Positions 1-8,156 are shown, numbered from the stretch's first letter. The stretch is 21,114 nt of DNA from Verrucomicrobiia bacterium (GCA_030424825.1 JAUHWE010000009.1:1-21114); one strand, 5' to 3'. Notes: generated by a model from the sequence alone, not told the origin. A program made the numbers and translations.

Positions 1-608
1 AGCTTTTCTATGAACCCGCCACGGCTTACGGGTATGGTCGCCTTGGATATATGACGGCGGCCCGGGTTGCTGAAGTGGTGACCGGAAAATCGTTTGAGGC
101 CGTGATGGAGGAAACTCTTTTTACTGCGGTAGGTTCCACGAGCTCTACCTTTGACTACGAATCGATGGCCGACCGTGTTCCCTCAGCTTACGAGCGTACT
201 AAAAGCGGATTCAAGCTGCGAGCCGGGGACCCGATTGGTGCAGTCATTAATCCGGGAGGAGGACTGGTTGCTCCTCCTACTGACGTGGCCCGCCTGTTCT
301 TGCTCCACCGAAATCGTGGCCTAGTGGAGGGAAAGCGCGTAGTATCAGAGTCGATCCTACAGCAGATGTATATGTCTCAGCCTGGGCGGGGCAAAGCCAA
401 GTATGGCTTTGGCTTTAATATTTTGAGTCAACGACCGGATGGGAGTGCGAGCCGTATTCAACATACGGGGGCTTCGGGTACGATTGGCATTGTCGATTTC
501 GATCTCGATCTGATCGTGATCATTCTCACTCAAGTACCTCAAGCCCAAACCAACAAATGGCGTGGCCCCTTGTTGAAGACCGTTTTCGATGTATTTGAGA
601 CGCTATAG
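1..608 (+). CDS. Beta-lactamase-fold serine hydrolase, 3' part (5' end outside window)
   Basis: The reading frame is open from the left edge (frame starting at base 3) to the TAG at 606-608, giving about 201 C-terminal residues; the N-terminal part with the catalytic S-x-x-K lies outside. What remains matches the class C beta-lactamase/esterase fold (Pfam Beta-lactamase). A Y-G-R-L-G-Y segment and the helix ARVAEVVTGKSFEAVMEETLF align with the usual Y-x-N-x-G-Y...VTGK region. A Gly-rich GGGLVAPPTDVARL stretch and Y-G-F-G-F follow, then H-T-G-A-S-G-T, the KTG-box equivalent. The Asn of the YxN motif is Arg here, which is unusual. Such proteins are usually secreted esterases, amidases or penicillin-recognising enzymes; the substrate cannot be told. 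It converges on the next gene. Confidence 0.85.
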   Translation, partial: LFYEPATAYGYGRLGYMTAARVAEVVTGKSFEAVMEETLFTAVGSTSSTFDYESMADRVPSAYERTKSGFKLRAGDPIGAVINPGGGLVAPPTDVARLFLLHRNRGLVEGKRVVSESILQQMYMSQPGRGKAKYGFGFNILSQRPDGSASRIQHTGASGTIGIVDFDLDLIVIILTQVPQAQTNKWRGPLLKTVFDVFETL

Positions 609-624
609 GAATCCCCATTCGCTG

Positions 625-647
625 AACCAGTCTTCTCAAGACTTGTT
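625..647 (+). terminator. Weak hairpin followed by T-rich tract after the serine hydrolase
   Basis: AGTCTT (629-634) pairs with AAGACT (638-643) around a CTC loop. After one C/T mismatch, AAC (625-627) pairs with GTT (645-647). The 3' side runs into GTTTGG. It lies about 16 bases past the stop codon in a convergent gap, so an intrinsic terminator is plausible, but the stem is AT-rich and the T tract is poor. Confidence 0.35.
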
Positions 648-689
648 GTTTGGCGGCAGCAATTGAGAGATAAGGCGTAGGCTTGCCGT

Positions 690-2084
690 CTAGGGGTCAA
701 GCGGCAGGAGAATCTCCATTGGTTTTCCGTGCATTTGAAGCGTGTCTCCACTTTGGCGTATCCAACTATCCGTGATAGCACGAAGCTTTCGAAGCGTTTG
801 AATGTACTCAGGGTTTCCGGCAAGGTTGCTTTGTTCGTCGGGATCGGCGTGGAGGTCATAGAGTTCTTCTGCAGGACGTTGGTGGTAGCTTCTTACTTTT
901 TCTAGAATTTGCGGGTTCTTCCTAGCCGCATCCACCCAAGATTGCCAGAGATTGTGACTTTCCGCTGTGGGGTTGTGGTCTGTTTGTACGGTGAAATTTA
1001 GTTCTGGGTACACGTTTCGAATATAGCGGAAACGCTTGTCGCGTACGGAGCGCAGGGGGTAGGTGTGGTGGGCGGCTGACGAGTTGGTGCTAAAAACATA
1101 GTCGCGATGGTGGTTTGTCTCCCCCTTTAGTAGCGGCAGAAAGGAACGACCATCGATTTCATCGGACTCGTATCCGGAAGTTGGGGGCGTTCCGCCAGCG
1201 ATTTCGATCATCGTCGGGAGGATGTCCACAAAGGATATAAGCGCGGTGTGACGCATGCGAGGTTTGACGATGCCTGGCCAGCTCACTAGCATAGGGGCTT
1301 TAACTCCAGTTTCATAGTTGTTCCATTTCCCGAAGGGGAGTTGAGCTCCGTGGTCGCTAGTGAAGATTACGATTGGGTTGGGCTCAAGGTGCTTTTCTAC
1401 TGCCTGTAAGGTTGCGGCAACTTGCTGATCCATCCGTTCAACATCGGTGTAGTACTGGGCGAGCTCGAGTCGAGTGTCTGGTGTATCAATAAGCCGAGGA
1501 GGGAGCGTGAGGCTCTCGGGCTCGTAGTGGGCAAAGGGTTTATCGGGCCAAGGGACGTGGGGATCTTTGATCCCGACCATTAGCAGCAAAGGTTTGTCGG
1601 CAGTTCTTTGATTGAGATAGTCGGCAACCACACTGATCTTCTCGAGAGAAATGTCTCGATTGTGATAGTCGAATGCGGCGCGTTCGTCATTGCCGTGGGT
1701 GATTTTCCCAATGGCGGCCACCTCATAGCCGAGCGCTTTCATATAGGCTGGCAATTGCCTCACATCATCCCGCACATAGGTATGGTTCGGCTCAGCCCCA
1801 TTTCGAAATGGCATGAGACCGGAGAGCATCGCTCCTCGGGAGGGAGCGCAGCTAGGGGAAGCGACATAGACCTTTTCGAGAACGGCGCTTCGAGATGCCA
1901 GTTTATCGAGGGCTGGAGTTCTCACTTCCTCGTTCCCCATGAAACCGGTATCATTGGGTCCGAGGTCGTCGGCAATGATGAAAACGATGTTGGGTTGTTT
2001 GTCGTTGGCGTATAAGCTAGCGACGTAACAGAGTGATACGATCGTAAGGGACTTGGCTAATAGTTTTGACGTAGTTGAAAACAT
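690..2084 (-). CDS. Secreted formylglycine-type sulfatase (S1 family)
   Basis: A 464-residue protein with an N-terminal signal peptide (about 1-26, ending S-L-Y-A-N). The sulfatase fold shows I-A-D-D at 37-40 (calcium ligands Asp39/Asp40), the signature C-A-P-S-R-G-A-M-L-S-G starting at Cys79 (the residue oxidised to formylglycine), G-K-I-T-H at 126-130, D-P-H at 174-176, T-S-D-H-G at 242-246 and Lys253. All expected catalytic and metal residues are therefore present, and the length is typical. It should hydrolyse a sulfate ester in the periplasm or outside the cell; the heparan/glucosamine sulfatase-like layout is only suggestive of substrate. It is divergent from the dehydratase gene at 2198 with a 113-base shared upstream region, so the two may be co-regulated. 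No clear ribosome binding site precedes the ATG. Confidence 0.93.
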   Translation of the reverse strand: MFSTTSKLLAKSLTIVSLCYVASLYANDKQPNIVFIIADDLGPNDTGFMGNEEVRTPALDKLASRSAVLEKVYVASPSCAPSRGAMLSGLMPFRNGAEPNHTYVRDDVRQLPAYMKALGYEVAAIGKITHGNDERAAFDYHNRDISLEKISVVADYLNQRTADKPLLLMVGIKDPHVPWPDKPFAHYEPESLTLPPRLIDTPDTRLELAQYYTDVERMDQQVAATLQAVEKHLEPNPIVIFTSDHGAQLPFGKWNNYETGVKAPMLVSWPGIVKPRMRHTALISFVDILPTMIEIAGGTPPTSGYESDEIDGRSFLPLLKGETNHHRDYVFSTNSSAAHHTYPLRSVRDKRFRYIRNVYPELNFTVQTDHNPTAESHNLWQSWVDAARKNPQILEKVRSYHQRPAEELYDLHADPDEQSNLAGNPEYIQTLRKLRAITDSWIRQSGDTLQMHGKPMEILLPLDP

Positions 2085-2150
2085 AGACTCGTATTTCTAT
2101 CCAATATTGAATTAATTCGAAGACGCTCGATTTCAAGGGTCACCTTCTCG

Positions 2151-2162
2151 AGTTTCGAAACT
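2151..2162. promoter_or_regulatory. Perfect 12-bp palindrome in divergent promoter region (possible operator)
   Basis: AGTTTCGAAACT is a perfect palindrome centred on CpG, located 36 bases before the dehydratase start and 67 bases from the sulfatase start. CpG-centred palindromes are common LacI-family operators. It is not the same sequence as the palindrome at 14108-14129. A second, AT-rich palindrome, GAATTAATTC, lies at 2109-2118. Function is inferred from position and symmetry only. Confidence 0.3.
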
Positions 2163-2183
2163 GATATCCCAAAACTTAAACAA

Positions 2184-2190
2184 AAGGAAA
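2184..2190 (+). promoter_or_regulatory. Shine-Dalgarno sequence of the dehydratase gene
   Basis: AAGGAAA ends 7 bases before the ATG at 2198. It is the clearest ribosome binding site in the window; most other starts here lack one. It supports the start that includes the twin-arginine leader. Confidence 0.6.
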
Positions 2191-2197
2191 CTAGATC

Positions 2198-3406
2198 ATG
2201 CCCTCAAATGGAATAAATCGTCGCTCTTGGTTGCAAAACATGCTTTACGGAACTGGGGCCCTTGTTGGACTTAATGCGGCCAGCCCCATCGTTCGCGCGG
2301 CTCCTATCAGCCCGAAGGACAAGATCAAGGTGACCAAGCTGGAAACCTTCGTTTTGAAAAACTCTTGGGTATTTGTGAAAATCTCCACCGACGCGGGGAT
2401 TACGGGTTGGGGCGAGATGCTCAAGGACGATGCCAAAGCGTGCGCGGCGGGAGCGTTGGAAGTGGGGGACTATTTGATTGGAAAGGATCCGCGTCCGGTA
2501 GTGCATCACTGGCAGGCGATCCACCGAGGGGCTTTCTATCGAGGAGGTCCGATCAAGTCGGCGATTTCATCGGGAATAGATCAGGCTCTTTGGGATATCG
2601 CGGGCAAATGTTATGGTGTCCCCGCCTACAAACTACTGGGGGGGCCGACACGCGACAAAGCGTTTGTTTATGGCGTGCCTGATAAAGTTACGGGAGTTCG
2701 GGCGATGAAGGTGGGACCGACGGCAGCCCGCAAAGCGTTCAAATACGCTGAGGGTTCCAAGTTTGTCGGGGAAGTGGTGGAGCGGTTCGGCGCCCTGCGC
2801 AAGAAGATGGGGGATGACGTAGATATCGGAATCGATTTTCATGGAGCGGTCCAGCCGACGACAGCCAGCGTTCTCATCAAGGAACTGGAACCGTACAGGC
2901 CCTGGTTCTACGAGGAGATTATCCAGGCGCTCAACGTAGACGTCATGGCGGATTTGGCCAAGAAGACTCACATTCCGATCGCTACGGGCGAGCGCGTATT
3001 CCTTAAGTGGGGATTCCGTGAGATTTTGGAAAAGAAGGCGGCAATGATTTTGCAGCCAGATGTTAATTACGCAGGGGGCATCACTGAGTTGAAGGTAATC
3101 GCGGGCATGGCGGAAGCGTACTATGCGCCACTCGCTCCGCATAATCCGAATGGACCGTGTTCGCTGGCGGCGAGTTTGCAGGTCGCGGCCTGTATTCCGA
3201 ATTTCATGGTGCAGGAAAGGGGTGACCGGGAGCATGATCTGCTAGCAGAGCCATTGCCTCCTGTTCGCGACGGCTATCGTCCCATTCCAACCGGCCCAGG
3301 GTTGGGAATTACGATCGACGAAAACCGCATCGATGAAGAGATCGGCGAGCCACGTGAATACCTGCCGCAATACGATCCGGACGATGGGTCAGTGGTGGAT
3401 TGGTAG
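2198..3406 (+). CDS. Galactonate-dehydratase-like enolase-superfamily protein with Tat leader
   Basis: A 402-residue member of the mandelate racemase/enolase superfamily closest in pattern to D-galactonate dehydratase (DgoD), which dehydrates an aldonic acid to a 2-keto-3-deoxy acid. Residues 8-14 (R-R-S-W-L) and the following hydrophobic stretch to about A35 form a twin-arginine export leader, so the enzyme is probably periplasmic. The capping domain (about 43-115) and barrel follow. Predicted metal ligands are Asp213, Glu239 and Glu265; acid/base residues are His215 and His315, with Glu340. These sit 30 positions beyond the DgoD residues I recall, while the N-terminus is offset by about 42. 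About 12 residues are therefore missing near 155-175, where barrel helix 1 should be. The metal site reads E-E-I-I instead of E-E-P. The DgoD-type ending (D-D-G-S-V-V-D-W) is kept. Exact sugar acid unknown. Confidence 0.85.
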   Translation: MPSNGINRRSWLQNMLYGTGALVGLNAASPIVRAAPISPKDKIKVTKLETFVLKNSWVFVKISTDAGITGWGEMLKDDAKACAAGALEVGDYLIGKDPRPVVHHWQAIHRGAFYRGGPIKSAISSGIDQALWDIAGKCYGVPAYKLLGGPTRDKAFVYGVPDKVTGVRAMKVGPTAARKAFKYAEGSKFVGEVVERFGALRKKMGDDVDIGIDFHGAVQPTTASVLIKELEPYRPWFYEEIIQALNVDVMADLAKKTHIPIATGERVFLKWGFREILEKKAAMILQPDVNYAGGITELKVIAGMAEAYYAPLAPHNPNGPCSLAASLQVAACIPNFMVQERGDREHDLLAEPLPPVRDGYRPIPTGPGLGITIDENRIDEEIGEPREYLPQYDPDDGSVVDW

Positions 3407-3434
3407 GCAACGTTCCGGAGACCGTTTTGGTTGA

Positions 3435-3454
3435 GAATCGCTGATGGGCGATTC
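3435..3454 (+). terminator. 7-bp hairpin just past the dehydratase gene
   Basis: GAATCGC (3435-3441) and GCGATTC (3448-3454) form a perfect stem with a 6-base loop, 29 bases after the stop codon. No T tract follows, so it may be a transcript-end or mRNA-stability structure rather than a classical terminator. Confidence 0.35.
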
Positions 3455-3484
3455 GCTTACACGTCTAGCCTATATCTGTGAGTG

Positions 3485-3516
3485 TTCCGAATATTCTTGA
3501 AAGAGAACATTCGGAA
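3485..3516. terminator. Long hairpin between convergent genes
   Basis: TTCCGAAT (3485-3492) pairs with ATTCGGAA (3509-3516). Inside, after one A/C mismatch, TTCTT (3494-3498) pairs with GAGAA (3503-3507), with one G-T pair, around a GAAA loop. The stem is 13 pairs with one mismatch. It lies in the gap where transcription from both sides converges and could act on either strand; no T run flanks it. Confidence 0.4.
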
Positions 3517-3550
3517 TCTCGCCCCATCGTTGTCTGCGTCGGCGGAAGGA

Positions 3551-3563
3551 CCGCTTTGAGCGG
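3551..3563 (-). terminator. GC-rich hairpin immediately after the ribokinase gene
   Basis: On the minus strand CCGCT-CAA-AGCGG begins 7 bases after the ribokinase TAA and is followed by TCCTTCC. It is a short, GC-rich stem with a pyrimidine-rich but not pure-T tail. It would mark the 3' end of the nine-gene unit. Confidence 0.35.
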
Positions 3564-3570
3564 AGCAATT

Positions 3571-4515
3571 TTATTGGTAAAGTTTAGAAGCGCTATTTGC
3601 GTCCAAAAGCTCGAAAATTTCGGTCCGGTTAGGTATGGCGTTTTGCGCGCCTGCCTTTTGGGTTGCGGCCGCTCCTGCAGCGTTCCCTCTCCGAACGGCT
3701 ACTTCAAGGGGACATCCTTCAGCGATGGCATGAGCAAAATGTCCTGCAAAGCTATCTCCTGCACCTACAGTGTCCACGGCTTGTACCTTAGGTGGAGGTA
3801 TTTTGAGTGCGGGAACATTTTTTCGAATTAGAAGGGTGGGTCGCGCTCCTTGAGTGATGACTAGCGCATTCAGTTTGTGGCTTTGTATCCAAATATTTAA
3901 CCTAGATTCGGAAAGTTCCTCAATGCCGGTTAACGATCGTGCCTCGGATTCGTTTACGATTGCGTAATCCACTTCCCATTCGGACAGCTTGAATGAATCG
4001 GTCCAGGGGGAAGGATTGATAATGATCCTCGTGTTTGCTTGTCGCGCGATCACTGCAGCGCGCTGAGCGGTTTCCAATGGGATCTCTAATTGGAGAAGAA
4101 GGATGTTGGCATTCTGTATGTGATGAGCGTGGCTTTCGATAATTGCTGGGGAAAGACAACCGTTCGCGCCCGGTGTCACGATAATGCAGTTTTCACCCTC
4201 GTTGCTTACGAGAATGCATGCAGACCCAGTAGGGGTTGTATCGTCTAGCTCGGTGATGCTCGAAGTGAGAATTCCCTCGGACGTAAGAAAAGCCCGATAT
4301 CGTTCCCCATGCGAATCCGCGCCGAGGGCGCCAATCAGAGTGACGCTTGCTCCCGCGCGGGCGGCTGCGATGGCTTGGTTGGCTCCTTTGCCGCCAAAGT
4401 CAGTTTTTAGACTGCGAGCAGTTATCGTTTCCCCAGGCTGCGGCAGATGATCTACGTTATGTATAAAATCAAGGTTTAACGATCCGACGACTGAGATCTG
4501 ACGGGAATAATCCAT
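3571..4515 (-). CDS. rbsK: Ribokinase (PfkB family)
   Basis: A cytoplasmic 314-residue kinase that phosphorylates D-ribose with ATP to ribose 5-phosphate. It has no signal peptide. Family hallmarks are G-S-L-N-L-D at 11-16, G-G-K-G-A-N-Q-A at 41-48, L-Q-L-E with Glu144, N-P-S-P at 167-170, N-E-S-E at 188-191, and the PfkB C-terminal signature D-T-V-G-A-G-D-S-F at 248-256 with catalytic base Asp254. The ribose contacts known from E. coli RbsK (Asn14, Asp16, Gly42, Lys43, Asn46, Glu143, Asp255) are all present at nearly identical positions, which separates it from fructokinase and adenosine kinase relatives. It is last in the operon, 7 bases after a nucleoside hydrolase, and would take the ribose released upstream into central metabolism. 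Confidence 0.93.
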   Translation of the reverse strand: MDYSRQISVVGSLNLDFIHNVDHLPQPGETITARSLKTDFGGKGANQAIAAARAGASVTLIGALGADSHGERYRAFLTSEGILTSSITELDDTTPTGSACILVSNEGENCIIVTPGANGCLSPAIIESHAHHIQNANILLLQLEIPLETAQRAAVIARQANTRIIINPSPWTDSFKLSEWEVDYAIVNESEARSLTGIEELSESRLNIWIQSHKLNALVITQGARPTLLIRKNVPALKIPPPKVQAVDTVGAGDSFAGHFAHAIAEGCPLEVAVRRGNAAGAAATQKAGAQNAIPNRTEIFELLDANSASKLYQ

Positions 4516-4522
4516 CGTTCGC

Positions 4523-5539
4523 TTAGCGGGCTTGTGGGGTTGATGTCATTAACTCGCCAATGATGCGCTTTAACTCGATTGGGTGGCTCTTGATGGATAC
4601 GAACTGATGGTTTTTAAATTGGTTTTGGACCCATTCGGTATGGCCGTCAGAATTTACGGTTACGCGGCCATCCGTTGTGAGCTGCCAGTAGGCTGGCTGC
4701 GGGCCACGGACTGCCAACAGCACCGCCGCTTGGTCATGGCTCGGTTTTCCTGCATCCAGTGCGCTTCGATCTTTAAAAGGCCGAGATGCGAATGCTACCC
4801 TGATGGGATTTGTGTCAGTTAGCGGCTTGAGTTCCTCGCCGGTATAAATCGCGGCTCCGACTTCAAAGCCTTGCCAGAGAATGGGACCAGGCCATTCGTT
4901 GGTTACGGTGATCGCTGCGGGTGGGTCGAGTCGCAGATTGGTTTCTGGGCGAGCTGTTCTGGGAAACCCGCCGCCCATGATAACCGTCTGTTTGACCTTT
5001 GCCTGGACCAGATCGATGCCGGAAAGCGGGCTGATTGAATCAGGACCGGACCGCAAAAGATCTTCGAGATTACTCAGTGCACCGACGCTGCAAATCACTA
5101 CACTACGATCGGGTTGGGCCGCGAGAGTTTGCCGGTAGACTGTCAGCGCTTCTGGCATGGAGTCGTCGGGACCGCAATTGTGAGGAAAACGTTCTTGGAG
5201 AATAGGAGTGAAGGAACTCGGATTTCGGCTCGGTATCTTCGCGCCATCTTTATCGGTACCGATTGGGATGTCCGGACGGCCATAGTACGTATTAATCACA
5301 TCCACGGCTGCAGCGGATGCGTTTGCGCTATCCTTGCGGTTGACCACTACGGCCAAAATTTCGGCCTCCCCGCGATCGGCTAGAGCATGCAACACGGCGA
5401 GCGCGCCGGCATCATCGCAGTCGTTGGCCATGTCTGTATCGAAGATTATGGGTACAGGCATTTGAGCCCATGCGTTATGAACGAAAAGGCCGATGACAAT
5501 TGCTAGTCGTAGTAGGGTTCGTTTTTTTAGGATGCTCAT
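4523..5539 (-). CDS. Exported nucleoside-hydrolase-family protein (His-Asp type)
   Basis: A 338-residue inosine/uridine-preferring nucleoside hydrolase-like (IUNH) protein. A signal peptide occupies 1-25 (ends N-A-W-A-Q). The calcium-binding N-terminal motif D-T-D-M-A-N-D-C-D-D spans 34-43. The middle shows V-I-M-G-G (186-190) and E-T-N-L-R-L-D-P (199-206), and the C-terminal motif S-H-D-Q-A-A-V-L-L-A-V has His268-Asp269, matching the catalytic His/metal Asp pair of group I enzymes. It would hydrolyse the N-glycosidic bond of ribonucleosides to base plus ribose, here in the periplasm. It starts 6 bases after the preceding sulfatase stop. Of the three copies in this operon it is the one that retains the His-Asp pair. 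Substrate base preference cannot be told. Confidence 0.88.
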   Translation of the reverse strand: MSILKKRTLLRLAIVIGLFVHNAWAQMPVPIIFDTDMANDCDDAGALAVLHALADRGEAEILAVVVNRKDSANASAAAVDVINTYYGRPDIPIGTDKDGAKIPSRNPSSFTPILQERFPHNCGPDDSMPEALTVYRQTLAAQPDRSVVICSVGALSNLEDLLRSGPDSISPLSGIDLVQAKVKQTVIMGGGFPRTARPETNLRLDPPAAITVTNEWPGPILWQGFEVGAAIYTGEELKPLTDTNPIRVAFASRPFKDRSALDAGKPSHDQAAVLLAVRGPQPAYWQLTTDGRVTVNSDGHTEWVQNQFKNHQFVSIKSHPIELKRIIGELMTSTPQAR

Positions 5540-5545
5540 TGAGTA

Positions 5546-7075
5546 CTAGAGGTCATTGAGGCGCCTATCGATCGGCGCGCTTCTTCCCTCGGCGTGGTAG
5601 CGATTCATGAGGTGCTGCAAATGTTGAACTTTCATAGGTTCCGCCGAGTATCGGTTTTGGCTTTCGCGAAGGTCGCTATCAAGGTTGTACAGCTGCATCG
5701 GCGGTCGCTCAGAATCGAGTAAATCGGAGGCTTTAGCTCCACCGCCACCTTGGCCTAAGATGAGTTTCCAGGGACCTTCGCGTATGGAAAGCAGCCCGGT
5801 ATAACTATCATTCACAAGGGTGGTCCTTCGAACCTGACGATCAGGTTTATTCAGAAGCGCGCCCAGAAAACTGAAACTGTCCTCGGCAGTGTCGGATGGG
5901 AGGGAAACTTGAAAGAAGTCTGCAAACGTAGCAATAACGTCGGTCAGGGCGATCAGTTCGTCGTTGATTTGTCCCGGTTGGATATGGCCAGGCCAGCGAG
6001 CCATCATCGGTATCCGTTGCCCCCCTTCGTAGACAGAGGTTTTTTGACCACGGAGGGGTCCATTGATGAAGTGCCCATTGTCTTCTGCATAGTCTATTGG
6101 CTGGTATTTATGAATACCGCCATTGTCGCTCGCAAAGATTACGAGGGTATTGTCCTTGAGTCCAGTTTGTTCGATTGCTTTTAGAACCTCCCCGATCGAG
6201 TGATCGAGCTCGAGTATGAAGTCGCCTCGTTTGCCGATCTCGTTGATCCCTGCAAAACGCGGGTCAGGTTTCAATGGGCTGTGGATATTACGATGCGCAA
6301 GGTACAAGAAGAAGGGCTGTGTTTTACTCGTATTCTTTATCCAGTTGACGGCCCGTTGGGTGAGACGGTTGCTCAGGTTCTCGTGCTGGTAGGTTGCCCG
6401 TTTTCCTCCTTTGACACCCAGAGCGGCAGCTAACCCAGAACGTGGCCGATGAAGGTAGTCCAATTCAAAGCCTGGACGTTTGTCTGGGGTAATACGTATC
6501 GGGTCATTCGGATCTAGATCGAGTACTCGGTGATTTTCTATTATAAAGTGCGGGAACTGCCCCACATGTGGAAAACCCCAAAAGTAGTCGAAACCCATCT
6601 CGAGCGGCCCGGGTTTGAGATCGCGATTGTAGTCGGGTCCGAGTATATCGTCCCAACCCTCCATTTCTGGCTCTCCAAAGCCAAGATGCCACTTGCCTAT
6701 GCACGCGGTGACGTATCCTTGAGATTTGAATAGATCCGCCAGAGTAAATCGATCGGGGTCGGGCAATAGCGGGTCGTTCGCCCAGACGGTCGATCCGCCA
6801 ACCCAAGTTCGCCAGGCGTAGCGTCCGGTGAGCAAATTGTAACGGGTTGGTGTGCAAACAGACGACGGGGAATGGGCGTCGGTGAAACGAAGACCTTCAT
6901 CTGCTAAACTATCGATATGGGGGGTCTGCACTTTGGATGCCCCGTAAGAACTGAGATCACCGTAGCCTAAGTCGTCTGCCAGGATGAACACCACGTTGGG
7001 TTTGGCTGTGCCGCTGTGGCAGAGGGTTGGGAGACTCAGCAATATCAGAATTTTCCAGAATATGAGTTTAGTCAT
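5546..7075 (-). CDS. Secreted sulfatase with C-T-P-T-R signature
   Basis: A sulfatase of 509 residues from the ATG at 7075. A TTG two codons upstream is also open, but the ATG gives a normal signal peptide (about 1-21, L-C-H-S-G). Numbering from the ATG: A-D-D at 33-35; V-C-T-P-T-R-Y-N-L-L-T-G with formylglycine Cys74; G-K-W-H-L with Lys128 and His130; H-R-N-I-H-S-P-L around 261-268; A-S-D-N-G with Asp317/Asn318; and Lys345. The CTPTR form of the motif is accepted in the family. The D-N pair and G-G-Q-R-I-P-M are arylsulfatase A-like. It should cleave a sulfate ester outside the cytoplasm. It sits between two nucleoside hydrolase genes, so its substrate may be a sulfated riboside (inference). 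Confidence 0.92.
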   Translation of the reverse strand: MTKLIFWKILILLSLPTLCHSGTAKPNVVFILADDLGYGDLSSYGASKVQTPHIDSLADEGLRFTDAHSPSSVCTPTRYNLLTGRYAWRTWVGGSTVWANDPLLPDPDRFTLADLFKSQGYVTACIGKWHLGFGEPEMEGWDDILGPDYNRDLKPGPLEMGFDYFWGFPHVGQFPHFIIENHRVLDLDPNDPIRITPDKRPGFELDYLHRPRSGLAAALGVKGGKRATYQHENLSNRLTQRAVNWIKNTSKTQPFFLYLAHRNIHSPLKPDPRFAGINEIGKRGDFILELDHSIGEVLKAIEQTGLKDNTLVIFASDNGGIHKYQPIDYAEDNGHFINGPLRGQKTSVYEGGQRIPMMARWPGHIQPGQINDELIALTDVIATFADFFQVSLPSDTAEDSFSFLGALLNKPDRQVRRTTLVNDSYTGLLSIREGPWKLILGQGGGGAKASDLLDSERPPMQLYNLDSDLRESQNRYSAEPMKVQHLQHLMNRYHAEGRSAPIDRRLNDL

Positions 7076-7102
7076 GGGCAACGCGGGTTCAGGGTATATC
7101 TA

Positions 7103-8110
7103 TTATCTTTGAGGAGGTTCGGATGAAAGTTGAACGCAAGCCTCTCGAACCCGCTCGATCTGACGGGCGTCCATTTTCAGAAAGCGATGGAGACCGTTTT
7201 TTTGGAGATCGAAACGAGTGGCACCATCGTCTTCAATGGTGACGGTACCGGGTGCAGAAAGATCAAAATAACCACGATTCGGATACACTGCGGCGAGCAC
7301 GGCAGTCAGGTCCCAGGTCGGGCGGTCGTGGGGATGCTGTGGCACATAGTCCAAATAGCCTTCTTTGATCGGATGGTTCTCAACGTAGTTATAGTCTTCC
7401 ATGATGCTCTGCCATGGATAAGCAGCGGCGATACCGATCTCAAAACCGCTCCAGATCAAAGGGGCTGTCCAATCTTTGGCGAATTCCTGAGCGGATGGTA
7501 TGTCCATCTTAACATTGTATTCTAGATGCCTTGTTTTGTCGCGGATGGTTTGGAAAGCGCCAGCCATGATCACTAGTGACTTCACTTTTTTGGCGACTAA
7601 TTCCGGTCCGGCTAGATTCGAGTACTGGTCCGGCTTTGACTTGAGTAGACGAGAAAGATTAGTGAAGAAACCGACTTGTACGATGGCAACTGATTTGTCG
7701 GGTTGATTGGAAAGCGTTTTTCTTAACAGAGTCACTGCTTCGGGAGCGTTCTCTCCGCTTCGTAGGTCATGTGGGTAAACCAAACTACCGTCGGGGTGAA
7801 GCTTATCTGCGAGCCCATTGTATTTGCCCAGCTTGGGGGTCACTCCATTTCTTACGGCACCGATTGGAATATTCGGTCTTCTGTAGAAGGTGTTTAGGGC
7901 ATCGATGAAGGAAGCTGACTTAGGGTGGTCCTTCGTCGAAGTGACCGCCAGTAGTTTGCAGGCCCCTCTCTTCTCAAGGTTGTGGATCATGGCCAGTGCC
8001 ATGGCATCGTCGATGTCGTTGCCCATATCCGTGTCGAAGATGATACGGACTGGTTCGGCCTGGGCGACGATCATTGTGAGTGTAAAGGCTAGTGCGGTAC
8101 GGATATTCAT
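7103..8110 (-). CDS. Exported nucleoside-hydrolase-family protein (Trp-Asp type)
   Basis: 335 residues from the ATG at 8110. A TTG at 8116 is in frame, but starting at the ATG leaves a clean signal peptide (1-18, M-I-V-A-Q-A). Motifs: D-T-D-M-G-N-D-I-D-D at 26-35; V-I-M-A-G-A-F (180-186); H-L-E-Y-N-V-K-M-D (195-203); W-S-G-F-E-I-G; and H-D-R-P-T-W-D-L-T-A-V-L (261-272). The Asp267 aligned with the metal ligand of nucleoside hydrolases is preceded by Trp266 instead of His; a His-Asp pair lies five residues earlier. It is clearly related to the gene upstream in the operon (shared H-D-R-P-T-W-D-L-T and V-T-x-E-D-D-G), suggesting tandem duplication. It may be an N-ribosyl hydrolase of altered specificity. 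Confidence 0.86.
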   Translation of the reverse strand: MNIRTALAFTLTMIVAQAEPVRIIFDTDMGNDIDDAMALAMIHNLEKRGACKLLAVTSTKDHPKSASFIDALNTFYRRPNIPIGAVRNGVTPKLGKYNGLADKLHPDGSLVYPHDLRSGENAPEAVTLLRKTLSNQPDKSVAIVQVGFFTNLSRLLKSKPDQYSNLAGPELVAKKVKSLVIMAGAFQTIRDKTRHLEYNVKMDIPSAQEFAKDWTAPLIWSGFEIGIAAAYPWQSIMEDYNYVENHPIKEGYLDYVPQHPHDRPTWDLTAVLAAVYPNRGYFDLSAPGTVTIEDDGATRFDLQKNGLHRFLKMDARQIERVREACVQLSSEPPQR

Positions 8111-8156
8111 AGTCAAAGGATCGGATTTTTTTTGAAGACTGTTCCAACCTGCCCAC

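Noticed and set aside
2633..3235. 200-residue minus-strand open frame
   Set aside because: It is antisense to the dehydratase gene, which shows all its catalytic residues. There is no independent support.
5546..7075. C-T-P-T-R motif as an anomaly
   Set aside because: Thr for Ser after the Pro is common in active bacterial sulfatases, and the core C-x-P-x-R is kept.
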